From positions 1 through 24,069 of the IMG/VR virus record IMGVR_UViG_3300027365_000058: a DNA stretch of 24,069 bases; one strand, 5' to 3'. Positions 1 through 7,800 of the stretch are shown here, one piece after another. Position numbers and translations under genes: made by a program. The notes under the pieces were generated by a model. It was not told the origin of the DNA. It was given only the letters and a program-made list of their open reading frames with translations, and did not search any database. The stretch is from a virus. Position 1 is the first letter of the stretch, and each line of letters starts with the position of its first letter.

Positions 1-1
1 T

Positions 2-1768
2 AAAGTTGACATTGACCTATCACGAGACAATCTTTTCGATGAACTAGGTAGGCAACGACTTAAAGAAAGCTACATGAAGGATGATGAAGTATCTCCGCAA
101 GAAAGATTCGCATTCGTATCAGCATCGTTCGCAAGCAATCAAGAACACGCTCAAAGACTGTATGAATACTCTAGTAAGCACTGGCTCAGCTATTCTACTC
201 CTGTTCTATCTTTTGGTCGTTCTAAGCGCGGGTTGCCTATTAGCTGTTTTCTTAATTTTATGGATGATAGTGCAGAAGGTTTGGTCGATAATCTTTCAGA
301 GACTAACTGGCTCTCGATGATGGGTGGTGGTGTTGGTGTTCATGTTGGTATTCGTAACAGCGATGACAAGTCCACTGGTGTTATGCCTCACTTGAAAATC
401 TATGACGCTAGTTCATTGGCCTACCGTCAAGGACGTACACGCCGTGGTAGCTATGCTGCCTATCTCGACATTCACCACCCCGACATCATCCAGTTCTTGG
501 AGATGCGTAAGCCCACTGGTGATCAGAACGTGCGTACATTGAACCTGCACCACGGTATCAACATCACCGATGAGTTCATGACCATCATTGAGCGATGCAT
601 GAAAGATGACAATGCTGACGACAGCTTCAACCTAGTCAACCCCGCTAATGGTGAAGTGGTTGAGGTGGTATCTGCTAAGTATTTGTGGCAGAAGATTCTT
701 GAGTTGCGTATGCAGACTGGTGAACCCTACCTCATCTATATCGACACAGCTAACAAAGCTTTGCCATCTTGGTTGAAAGACAAAGGGTTGAAGATTAACG
801 GCAGCAATCTCTGCACCGAAATCTTCTTGCCGACAAATGAAAAACGCACTGCCGTATGTTGCTTGTCTTCATTGAACTTGGAATACTATGATGAATGGAA
901 AAAGAACAAGCAGTTTATCCTCGATGTTATGGAGATGCTTGATAATGTACTTCAATACTTTATTGACAATGCTCCAGACTCTATCGCCCGTGCTCGTTCT
1001 AGTGCGATGATGGAACGAAGCATTGGTGTTGGTACACTAGGCTTTCATGCTTTCTTGCAAAAGAAAGGTGTTGCCATTGACGGTGTAATAGCTAAGAGTT
1101 ACAACAATGAAATCTTCAAACACATCCACAACCAATGCACGATTGGTGACGCTATCTTGGTTACGTCACGTGGCGAATGCCCTGATGCACATCTCAGTGG
1201 TATTCGTCGTCGCTTTAGTCATTGGACTGCTATTGCTCCCAATGCCAGCAGCAGCTTGATTATGGGCAATACGTCCCCATCAATCGAGCCTTATCGCGCT
1301 AATGTATTCCGTCAGGATACATTATCTGGTGCGTTCGTGTACAAGAATCGTTTCCTCAAAGCAGAGCTTGAGAAGCTTGGTATGGACGATGACGACACAT
1401 GGGCATCCATCATCAGCAACGATGGCTCTATCCAGCATCTGGACGTGCCTGAGAAGCTGAAGGAAGTGTACAAGACAGCAATGGAGATTGATCAGCGCTG
1501 GTTGATTGAGCTTGCAGCAGATCGTCAGAAGTACATCGATCAGGGACAGTCGGTGAACCTGTTCTTCCCTGCTAACGTGTCTGTAAAGTATCTGCATAGC
1601 GTTCACTTTTTAGCGTGGCGCAGTGGGCTGAAGAGTCTGTACTATCTGCGTAGTGATAAGGTACGTAAAGCTGATAAAGTTGGTGCTCAGATTAAACGTC
1701 AGCGCATCGAAGATGAAATTGATTTGAAACAAATTGCAGATGGTGACACCTGCTTGGCTTGCGAATAA
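2..1768 (+). CDS. nrdA: Class Ia ribonucleotide reductase, large (alpha) subunit, 5'-truncated by window
   Basis: This enzyme reduces ribonucleoside diphosphates to deoxynucleotides for phage DNA synthesis. The reading frame is open to the left edge, so the ATG at 74 is internal and about 588 residues are visible; E. coli NrdA is 761 aa, so the N-terminus, including any ATP-cone, lies off-window. Catalytic landmarks are present. The first redox cysteine is in SCFLNF (codon 245). The N-x-C-x-E active-site triad is in NLCTEI (codons 806-820), and the second redox cysteine is in CCLSS just after. A YY pair in SLYYLRSD matches the radical-transfer tyrosines, and a C-terminal CLAC pair (codons 1751 and 1760) matches the cysteines that accept electrons from thioredoxin or glutaredoxin. 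The C-terminal spacing is CxxC rather than the Cx4C of E. coli. nrdB follows after 8 nt. Family identity is very secure. Confidence 0.96.
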   Translation, partial: KVDIDLSRDNLFDELGRQRLKESYMKDDEVSPQERFAFVSASFASNQEHAQRLYEYSSKHWLSYSTPVLSFGRSKRGLPISCFLNFMDDSAEGLVDNLSETNWLSMMGGGVGVHVGIRNSDDKSTGVMPHLKIYDASSLAYRQGRTRRGSYAAYLDIHHPDIIQFLEMRKPTGDQNVRTLNLHHGINITDEFMTIIERCMKDDNADDSFNLVNPANGEVVEVVSAKYLWQKILELRMQTGEPYLIYIDTANKALPSWLKDKGLKINGSNLCTEIFLPTNEKRTAVCCLSSLNLEYYDEWKKNKQFILDVMEMLDNVLQYFIDNAPDSIARARSSAMMERSIGVGTLGFHAFLQKKGVAIDGVIAKSYNNEIFKHIHNQCTIGDAILVTSRGECPDAHLSGIRRRFSHWTAIAPNASSSLIMGNTSPSIEPYRANVFRQDTLSGAFVYKNRFLKAELEKLGMDDDDTWASIISNDGSIQHLDVPEKLKEVYKTAMEIDQRWLIELAADRQKYIDQGQSVNLFFPANVSVKYLHSVHFLAWRSGLKSLYYLRSDKVRKADKVGAQIKRQRIEDEIDLKQIADGDTCLACE

Positions 1769-1776
1769 GGATAGAT

Positions 1777-2736
1777 ATGAAACATAAACTTGACCTAACA
1801 AAAGAGAGCGTAGTATTTCGCCCATTCTCCTTCCCTTGGGCGTATGACGCATGGCTACAACATGAGCAAAGTCACTGGTTGCATAGCGAAGTTCCTTTAA
1901 CGGAAGATGTTAAAGACTACAAAGTTAAATTGTCCGAAAAAGAACGTGAATTTCTGACAAAGATTCTTCGTTTCTTTACACAAGGTGACTTGGATATCGG
2001 TGCCGCATACCATGACCATTACATTCCTTTGTTTAAAAACTCAGAAGTGCGAATGATGTTGAGTGGTTTTGCAGCGAGAGAAGCACTACACGTAGCAGCG
2101 TATTCACACCTGATTGAAACACTGGGCCTGCCTGAGTCAACCTACAATGAGTTCATGCAGTACGGTGAGATGGTTGAGAAGCATAAGTATTTTCAGAACT
2201 TAGATGGTATGCCTGTGTCTGAGAAGATTGCTGTCATCTCAGCATTCGGTGAAGGCATGCAGTTGTTCTCCAGCTTTGTTATGTTGTTGAACTTCATGCG
2301 TCACGGCAAGCTGAAGGGGCTTGGACAAATCATCGCTTGGAGTCAGACCGACGAGTCGATGCATGCTGATGGAATGATTAAGGTCTATCGTGAATACGTA
2401 AAGGAAAATCCAAATGATTCGTCGTCTGATCGCATTAAAGAGATTGCTAAGGAGATGGTTGATCTTGAAGACAAGTTCATTGATCTTGCTTTCGGTATGG
2501 TGGAAGTTGAAAACCTCACGAAAGAAGAAGTGAAACAGTACATTCGCTACATTGCTGATCGTCGCCTCATCTCGATGGGTATGAAAGGAATCTACAAGAT
2601 TAAGAAGAATCCTTTACCGTGGGTTGATGGCATGTTGGGTGTGTCGCACACTTCGTTCTTTGAGCAGAAGGTGACAGACTATAGCAAGGGTGCTCAGACT
2701 GGTACGTGGGATGATGTGTGGGGGAGGGCAGCATGA
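1777..2736 (+). CDS. nrdB: Class Ia ribonucleotide reductase, small (beta) subunit
   Basis: This subunit carries the di-iron/tyrosyl radical cofactor that starts catalysis in NrdA. The chosen start is ATG 1777, preceded by AAGG at 1767-1770 with a 6-nt spacer; a TTG six codons upstream overlaps nrdA and has no comparable ribosome-binding site. The product is 319 aa. Metal ligands match the E. coli pattern: D71 (TQGD), E102 and H105 (REALH), E159 (SAFGEG), E193 and H196 (DESMH). The radical tyrosine is Y109, four residues after H105 as in E. coli, so this looks like the Tyr-radical class Ia type rather than a Tyr-less variant. The stop overlaps the next start (ATGA), so translation is coupled to the small-gene cassette downstream. 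Confidence 0.96.
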   Translation: MKHKLDLTKESVVFRPFSFPWAYDAWLQHEQSHWLHSEVPLTEDVKDYKVKLSEKEREFLTKILRFFTQGDLDIGAAYHDHYIPLFKNSEVRMMLSGFAAREALHVAAYSHLIETLGLPESTYNEFMQYGEMVEKHKYFQNLDGMPVSEKIAVISAFGEGMQLFSSFVMLLNFMRHGKLKGLGQIIAWSQTDESMHADGMIKVYREYVKENPNDSSSDRIKEIAKEMVDLEDKFIDLAFGMVEVENLTKEEVKQYIRYIADRRLISMGMKGIYKIKKNPLPWVDGMLGVSHTSFFEQKVTDYSKGAQTGTWDDVWGRAA

Positions 2737-2891
2737 TTGATAACGAACAATCTTATGAGTCAATCATTGCTGAAATAAAGGCAATGGCTAAGAGGGCTGG
2801 CACAGAAGGATACAACGAATATGGTGTTCCTCTACATGCTTGTCATGGTTATCGACACGATGCCCATTATTGGGCGTGGGTGGTTGCATGA
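2733..2891 (+). CDS. Hypothetical small protein, 52 aa
   Basis: This short ORF starts at an ATG overlapping the nrdB stop (ATGA) and ends in an ATGA overlap with the next gene. A purine-rich GGGGGAGGG run at about 2720-2728 can act as its ribosome-binding site. The product is acidic and helical at the N-terminus (IIAEIKAMAKRA) and rich in His and aromatic residues at the C-terminus (HACHGYRHDAHYWAW). I do not recognise the family. The two coupled junctions and the lack of any competing frame support it as a real gene. Confidence 0.7.
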   Translation: MIDNEQSYESIIAEIKAMAKRAGTEGYNEYGVPLHACHGYRHDAHYWAWVVA

Positions 2892-3070
2892 GAAACTTCA
2901 CCGTCAGCTATAGCAGTCAAAGCAACGTCTTCAAAGGTGTGTTGCATGTCAAAGCAAACACAATCTCTGAAGCACAAGACAAGTTCTTGGAGTGGCTACG
3001 TGAACAACCTAGCTATGCACATCTTTGGCAACTCACTTTTGAATTTACAGAAATAGGAACAAGTCTATGA
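2888..3070 (+). CDS. Hypothetical small protein, 60 aa
   Basis: The start is ATG 2888, which overlaps the preceding stop; an upstream TTG at 2840 in the same frame would overlap the 52-aa gene heavily and is not used here. The product begins MRNFTVSYSS and has an alternating beta-rich N-terminal half, then a helix (SEAQDKFLEWLREQ) and a further strand-like end (WQLTFEFTEIG). This resembles a small alpha/beta phage protein, but I cannot name it. It ends in an ATGA overlap with the next gene. Confidence 0.7.
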   Translation: MRNFTVSYSSQSNVFKGVLHVKANTISEAQDKFLEWLREQPSYAHLWQLTFEFTEIGTSL

Positions 3071-3267
3071 TGGTTATCAACTTACGACAAGGCATCGGCT
3101 TTGACATTGAATACAACGAAGACATCTGTCACATCGTTGACACTGGTGAAAAGCATGAAACGTTGCATTCCTACAACGGCATCATCATATTGCTGCCCTT
3201 CATCAAAATATACATCGGTGAGTTCGACCAAGTTGGTGAACTAATACCGGACAAGAAGAATGATTGA
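3067..3267 (+). CDS. Hypothetical small protein, 66 aa
   Basis: The start ATG 3067 overlaps the preceding stop; a second ATG at 3070 is also possible. The product has strand-like stretches (CHIVDT, GIIILLPFIKIYIGEF) and an acidic, charged end (PDKKND). No family is recognised. It overlaps the following nuclease-like gene by 8 nt, consistent with the compact cassette. Confidence 0.65.
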   Translation: MMVINLRQGIGFDIEYNEDICHIVDTGEKHETLHSYNGIIILLPFIKIYIGEFDQVGELIPDKKND

Positions 3268-3748
3268 GGTTATCATCACGGGCGACATGCTCGTCACTGC
3301 CCGAGACAAGGCGGCAGAGATGGGCAGGCTGCGTAACAGCATCATCAGTGGGGCAGGCAACTTAGCTGGCTTCTTAGGTGAAGCTGTTGCTCAACAGGTC
3401 ATGGGGGGTGTACTCGCTAACACCTACGACTATGACCTCATCCTGTGCAATGGCAAGACAGTGGATGTGAAAACTAAGCAGACCTCTGTTAAGCCATTAG
3501 AAACCTATGAGTGTTCTATTGCTGCGTTGAATACAACACAAGAGTGTGACTACTATGCGTTCATAAGAGTTAAGAACGACTTCAGTGTGGGTTGGTTCTT
3601 GGGTGTGTACGAAAAACAACAATACATGCTTGACGCAAAGTACCTAACTAAGGGTACAATCGATAGTGACAATGGCTATGTAGTTAAGAGCGATTGTTAC
3701 AACCTTCCTATCCACCAACTAAAGGAGCATACCTATGCCACCCGTTAA
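3260..3748 (+). CDS. PD-(D/E)XK nuclease-like protein, 162 aa
   Basis: This is a predicted metal-dependent nuclease of the restriction-endonuclease fold, possibly acting in host-DNA breakdown, recombination or DNA processing. The visible signature is E41 in a helix (AGFLGEAVAQ), D59 at the end of a strand (YDYDLIL), then D69-x-K71 in the next strand (KTVDVKTK). That order and spacing are typical of the PD-(D/E)XK core. The C-terminal half has strands rich in aromatics (YYAFIRV, VGWFLGVY). It overlaps the 66-aa gene by 8 nt and the next gene by 14 nt. Catalytic residues are inferred from the motif alone; the exact substrate and partner cannot be told. Confidence 0.7.
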   Translation: MIEVIITGDMLVTARDKAAEMGRLRNSIISGAGNLAGFLGEAVAQQVMGGVLANTYDYDLILCNGKTVDVKTKQTSVKPLETYECSIAALNTTQECDYYAFIRVKNDFSVGWFLGVYEKQQYMLDAKYLTKGTIDSDNGYVVKSDCYNLPIHQLKEHTYATR

Positions 3749-3917
3749 CACTGCTACTATCATCTTCACCGACAACAACGATGGAGGTCTTGAGATGCAA
3801 ATCTTGTTCGACCCTGAACCAGTCAACAAAGAAAGCAACGCACACATCGCTGCTGTGTTGGCCTACCAATACGTTGCAGAGAAAGTTAATGAGGCCGATG
3901 AAGATGAACCAGCCTGA
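3735..3917 (+). CDS. Conserved small phage protein of unknown function, 60 aa
   Basis: The start is set by a strong AAAGGAG at 3721-3727 with a 7-nt spacer, inside the end of the nuclease-like gene. The product has an N-terminal strand pair (ATIIFTDNN, LEMQILFDPEP) followed by a helix (AHIAAVLAYQYVAEKV) and an acidic tail (NEADEDEPA). Small beta-beta-alpha proteins of this pattern recur in phage genomes without an assigned function. Its end overlaps the start of the gp49-like gene. Confidence 0.75.
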   Translation: MPPVNTATIIFTDNNDGGLEMQILFDPEPVNKESNAHIAAVLAYQYVAEKVNEADEDEPA

Positions 3918-4197
3918 ACAACCTATCAAACGCACCACTGTCACCACGACAGACATGCAGCAGAAGACTAAGAAGGTGGAGTATTTTGTGGTGCCTGACA
4001 CAACAACAACGATCTGCTTCATGCATCTACACTGTGGCTTCCTCATCATGGGTAAGAGTGCCTGTGTAGACCCTGCTAAGTTCAACACAGCCCTTGGTGA
4101 GAAGTATGCCTACGAGGATGCAATCAACAAGATGTGGGAGCTAGAAGGCTATCTGCTTAGCAACGAAATCTATGGAGACAATAATGCAACAGTTTAA
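3904..4197 (+). CDS. N4 gp49/Sf6 gene 66 family protein, 97 aa
   Basis: The C-terminal core matches from memory the phage family named after N4 gp49 and Sf6 gene 66: a hydrophobic strand (ICFMHLHCGFLIMGKSAC), then VDPAKFNTALGEKYAYEDA, then a W/GYLL element (MWELEGYLL). The role of the family is not established. ATG 3904 is preferred because GAGG at 3891-3894 then has a 9-nt spacer; ATG 3898 in the same frame would leave only 3 nt. The frame is open further upstream to 3694, but that stretch lies over two other genes. It sits in the coupled cassette and overlaps the next gene. Confidence 0.82.
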   Translation: MNQPEQPIKRTTVTTTDMQQKTKKVEYFVVPDTTTTICFMHLHCGFLIMGKSACVDPAKFNTALGEKYAYEDAINKMWELEGYLLSNEIYGDNNATV

Positions 4198-4360
4198 ACG
4201 ACCACAACATTTGCTGCGTATCCAGTTTGACAAGGGCTACTACGCCTTCAGTCGTGGCTGGCTTACCAACAGCTATGACCCATCTAGCTTGGCTGGTATG
4301 GAATGGGAGCGTGGCTTTAACGCTGCCTACTTTGACAACCTTGCGAGGCTTACCAAATGA
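4184..4360 (+). CDS. Small protein with RMF-like pattern, 58 aa
   Basis: ATG 4184 has GGAG at 4174-4177 with a 6-nt spacer; the in-frame ATG at 4172 has no such site. The product carries a GYYAFSRGW segment followed by DPSSLAGMEWERGFNAAYFD. The pattern of A-x-x-x-G-W, then W-x-x-G-F-x-x-A, resembles ribosome modulation factor and many small phage proteins of the same shape. I cannot claim ribosome binding from this; the basic N-terminus (KRPQHLLR) would be compatible with it. The gene overlaps the gp49-like gene upstream and the phosphatase-like gene downstream (ATGA). Confidence 0.7.
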   Translation: MQQFKRPQHLLRIQFDKGYYAFSRGWLTNSYDPSSLAGMEWERGFNAAYFDNLARLTK

Positions 4361-4740
4361 CAACGTTCAATCGTCTTCATAACATGCGTAACCCGAATCA
4401 GGGCAAGGCTAAGAAGGTGCTGTGTGTCTGTTCTGCTGGACTGCTGCGTAGCCCTACACTGGCGTGGATATTGTCTAACGAACCCTTCAACTACAACACT
4501 CGTGCCGTTGGTACATCCAGTGAGTATGCATTGATTGTGCTTGATGAAGTGCAGCTACAATGGGCTGATGTTGTGGTGTTTGTAGATGAAGACAACCATG
4601 CCATTGCAAGGTATGAACATGCTGAGTTGATCGACAATATGGAGCATCATGTGTTGAAGATTCCTGACATGTTTCAGTTCAGACATCCCAAGCTTGTAGA
4701 GGCTGCAACACAGCAGTTGAAAGAAGCGTTCAAGATGTAA
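4357..4740 (+). CDS. Predicted tyrosine phosphatase, COG4551-like, 127 aa
   Basis: This protein looks like a low-molecular-weight-type protein tyrosine phosphatase. Residues 25-32 form the C-x5-R-S phosphate-binding loop (CSAGLLRS), with C25 the predicted nucleophile and R31 the phosphate ligand, at the end of a strand (KKVLCV). Later elements fit the COG4551 group: WADVVVFVDEDNH (69-81) and IPDMFQF followed by HPKLVE, with D104 a candidate general acid. The substrate is unknown and could be a host phosphoprotein or a small phosphate ester. It is the last gene of the + strand cassette, overlaps the preceding gene by ATGA, and is followed by the hairpin terminator. Confidence 0.83.
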   Translation: MTTFNRLHNMRNPNQGKAKKVLCVCSAGLLRSPTLAWILSNEPFNYNTRAVGTSSEYALIVLDEVQLQWADVVVFVDEDNHAIARYEHAELIDNMEHHVLKIPDMFQFRHPKLVEAATQQLKEAFKM

Positions 4741-4757
4741 CTCGGTCTGCCAAACAA

Positions 4758-4786
4758 AAAGGGGTAGCTATAACGGCTACCCCTTT
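4758..4786. terminator. Bidirectional rho-independent terminator between converging units
   Basis: A perfect 11-bp stem (AAAGGGGTAGC / GCTACCCCTTT) with a 7-nt loop lies 17 nt after the + strand phosphatase-like gene and 17 nt after the stop of the minus-strand giant gene. On the minus strand the stem is followed by TTTTTGTTT, a good U-tract. On the + strand it is followed by the weaker TCTTATTGT. It can end both transcripts. Confidence 0.9.
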
Positions 4787-4803
4787 CTTATTGTCGGTAC
4801 TTA

Positions 4804-7800
4804 TCACCGACGACTTGCTAGTCCACCCTTTGCCAGCTTTGGCACAAACTTCCTCACCTCATCCAATGGTTTAGTTCGCTTAGCTTCATCAGTGGCTTTA
4901 GAGATTGCAGGCTCCGACTGTTGAAACTTCTTCAGCTTGTCTGTAAGTTCATACAGATTCTGTGCTTTCTGCTTAGCTCCACCAGCATCCAAGATGTCAG
5001 CGACTTCACGCATCTGTCGCTGAATACCTGAATAGTCTGCGAAGTTGTTGATGGCAGCTTGATACTGTTGACCAAGACCAGTCTTCGTAGATGTTCCAGC
5101 AGCCATATCAATATAACTATTCATCAAATCTTTAATACCACCGTATGCCATATACGCAAGCTTCATCTTTTCTTTAGGGTCTGGTGTTGTACGAGCAAGC
5201 TTCATGTACTCAGATATAACTTCTTCATTTCCTTTGGTTGTCTCACGCAACAACCCTCTATTTTGTATACGATTGCGCTCTGAAAGCTTTGCATATTCTG
5301 AAGTAGTACCATCTTCTTTGGTCAACTTGCGATCTGTTAAGTTAAGAACTTTTGTAACATCCTCTTCACCACTACGCAGCTTGGCATTCTTACCCTTAAC
5401 AATCAGCTTCTCAGCCTCCAACATCATGTCTTCAGTTTCCAAGAAACCAGCACGAGGTAGACCGATTGGACGAACAACACCGGGTGCGCCAGTGACAGCG
5501 CGAAGGATAGTGTTCATGTCTTTCTTGTCATACTTCTCAGGAGCCATGTTGATTTTGTTGAACACATAATCAGCGTATGGAATCTCAGTGACAACATAGT
5601 TCTTTGGATTTGTTCCACCAAACGGTCTACCTCTAAAACCAAGATTCAAATCCCTAGTGAACGATGGAGCACCTACATACATTTCTGAGTGAAATTTATC
5701 TAGCTTAGTCGGGTCTACAAAACCTGTCTTCTTTAAGGTGTTAATGTCTTCTGTAACACCTTGACCGTGGAACAGCTTCACAGGTGGTACATCCTTATAC
5801 TTCTCACGCAATGTTTCAAGACGCTTCTGATATTGGGATGCCAACTTTGTTGCGTCATTAAGTGCTGCCGGGTCTTTCGGATTTAACTCGACACCACGAG
5901 AGTACCGATACTCACCCAACATCACACCCAACACTTCGTCATCAATTGCTGCAAACTTATCACTGTTGCGTAACTTGAAGAAGCTGTCTTCGCGTGTCTC
6001 TTTAATGGCGGCAATTGCCTTATTACGAGCACTGACACTGAAGTTTCCTGTAACAGCATTGGTATCACCAGACAAATACTTAGGATCAACACCGTACTCG
6101 TCAGCAACTGGTTCAACCTTCTTAACTACAGCCTTGCCACCAACACTGACAGGATTACCATCCATGTCATATTCAACTTCATCTACCAAAGACTCAGCGG
6201 CTTCATCGGTCTTCTTAGCAAATGGTGCTGGAGGAATCTCAGAAGACTTCAGTCCTTTAGCTTGAGCAGTGAAGCTATGCAGAGTGTTCTCATAGTCTTC
6301 AGGGCTGGCAACTTTCCAACTCTTCAACTGTGAAGGTGTATATGATTCCAACATCATCTCTTCACCCATGATGTAGTCTTCATCAGCAAAGGCTTTAGAG
6401 GGTGTTGGTGTATCAGCAATTGGTTCAGGAAGCATAGGAGCCTCCATTGTCTTTGCTGGTAGGGTAGGTAGGGCTTGCTCTGTTGGTGCTACTGTCGGGG
6501 CTGTGACAGCCTTTGGTGCAGCGCTAGGCAACACAGGCTTCTTACCCATCAGCATGTTAGCTGTCTGATCGATGGCGGGTGAGGTTGTACCGAGTTCTTT
6601 GTTGATGATGGCATCGATTGCTGCATTGTCAGCGGCGGGTGTGGGAGTTGGTGTCAAGCTTTTGAGTTTGCTTGTAACAGAATCAACGGCTTCACCAGCA
6701 AGTTTCTTACCCACAACCTTGGCAGCAAGACCACCTTTAGCAAAGGCTAAATTACCCAACATAGCTTCATACTTATCGACAGCGCGATAGTCTTTAGCTT
6801 CTTCAAGAGTTACACCTTCGTTGTCTTTGGCATAACGCTCATTAATAACCTTACGCTGATCAGCAGACAACTTGTCAAATCGCATCTTCTTAACACGAGT
6901 GAGGTCTTCACTCATGAACTTACCGTCTGTCTTGTCACGAGCAATACCTGTAACATCACGAACAACATTGGTCAGAGCCAGCTTCTGTTCAGTTGGTGAC
7001 AAAGCTTTGTATCTGTCGTTAGCCATTGTCCTATCAATGGCAGCAACCACCATAGGGTTGGCGCTCTCAACAAAGGCACGATCATACAATCTGTCACCAG
7101 ACGAAGGACCATACAGTTTGAAAGGGTCAATACCCAGACGAACAATCTCTTTTTCAGCAGGAGTCTTGTTAGGAGTTTCTCTAACACCAATCAAGCTGTT
7201 GAAGAATTCACCTTCTTTGTACACTGGTCCTTCACGCAAACGAGGGATGGCTTCAGGCAACTCTTCCTTCAATACAGGCAGCTTAGACTGCACACGATTG
7301 GCAGCAGCCTCTAATAATCTAGCACCACCACCTTCAGCGGTCAACACGTTAGGGTCACGCTGAATAGCACCTTCTTCACGGAACAGATCGAAGAATTCGT
7401 AAGCGCTTTTAAACACAAATGGTTGAGCAAAACGTGCAGTGAAGTCACCAAGAACTTTACCGACAGCCACTTCTAATTTATCAGCTTCTTTCTCAGAAGA
7501 GAATGCGGCAAACACTTGATCAAGAAATTGATTCTGTGTGCCAGCAGGCATCTTCATACCGACAACAGCTTCCAATGCTTCAGCAGTCTTTGGCTCAAGA
7601 CCAAGCTTACGCTTAGCCATGAAGTCAGCAACAGCCAGTGTTGGACCCAACGGGAAGATGGCACGAGTGTCGATGGTGGAGCCATCGTCGTTCTTCATGT
7701 TGTACCACTCAGTGTCTTGGTTGTTCATGCGGTAGTCGTAGGCAGCAGCCAAAGCAGCAGTACCAACAACACCCTTGGCAATGTTCTCTTGACCTTTACG

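Noticed and set aside
81-320. Hydrophobic 79-aa frame beginning at 81
   Set aside because: It lies entirely within nrdA in another frame; the nrdA frame has clear catalytic motifs, so the membrane-like product is a shadow.
1759-1776. TTG start at 1759 for nrdB
   Set aside because: It would add six residues inside the nrdA end with no proper ribosome-binding site; ATG 1777 has AAGG at good spacing.
3694-3897. Upstream extension of the gp49-like frame to 3694
   Set aside because: It overlaps two better supported genes, and its Ser/Thr/Pro-rich product shows no family pattern until after 3898.
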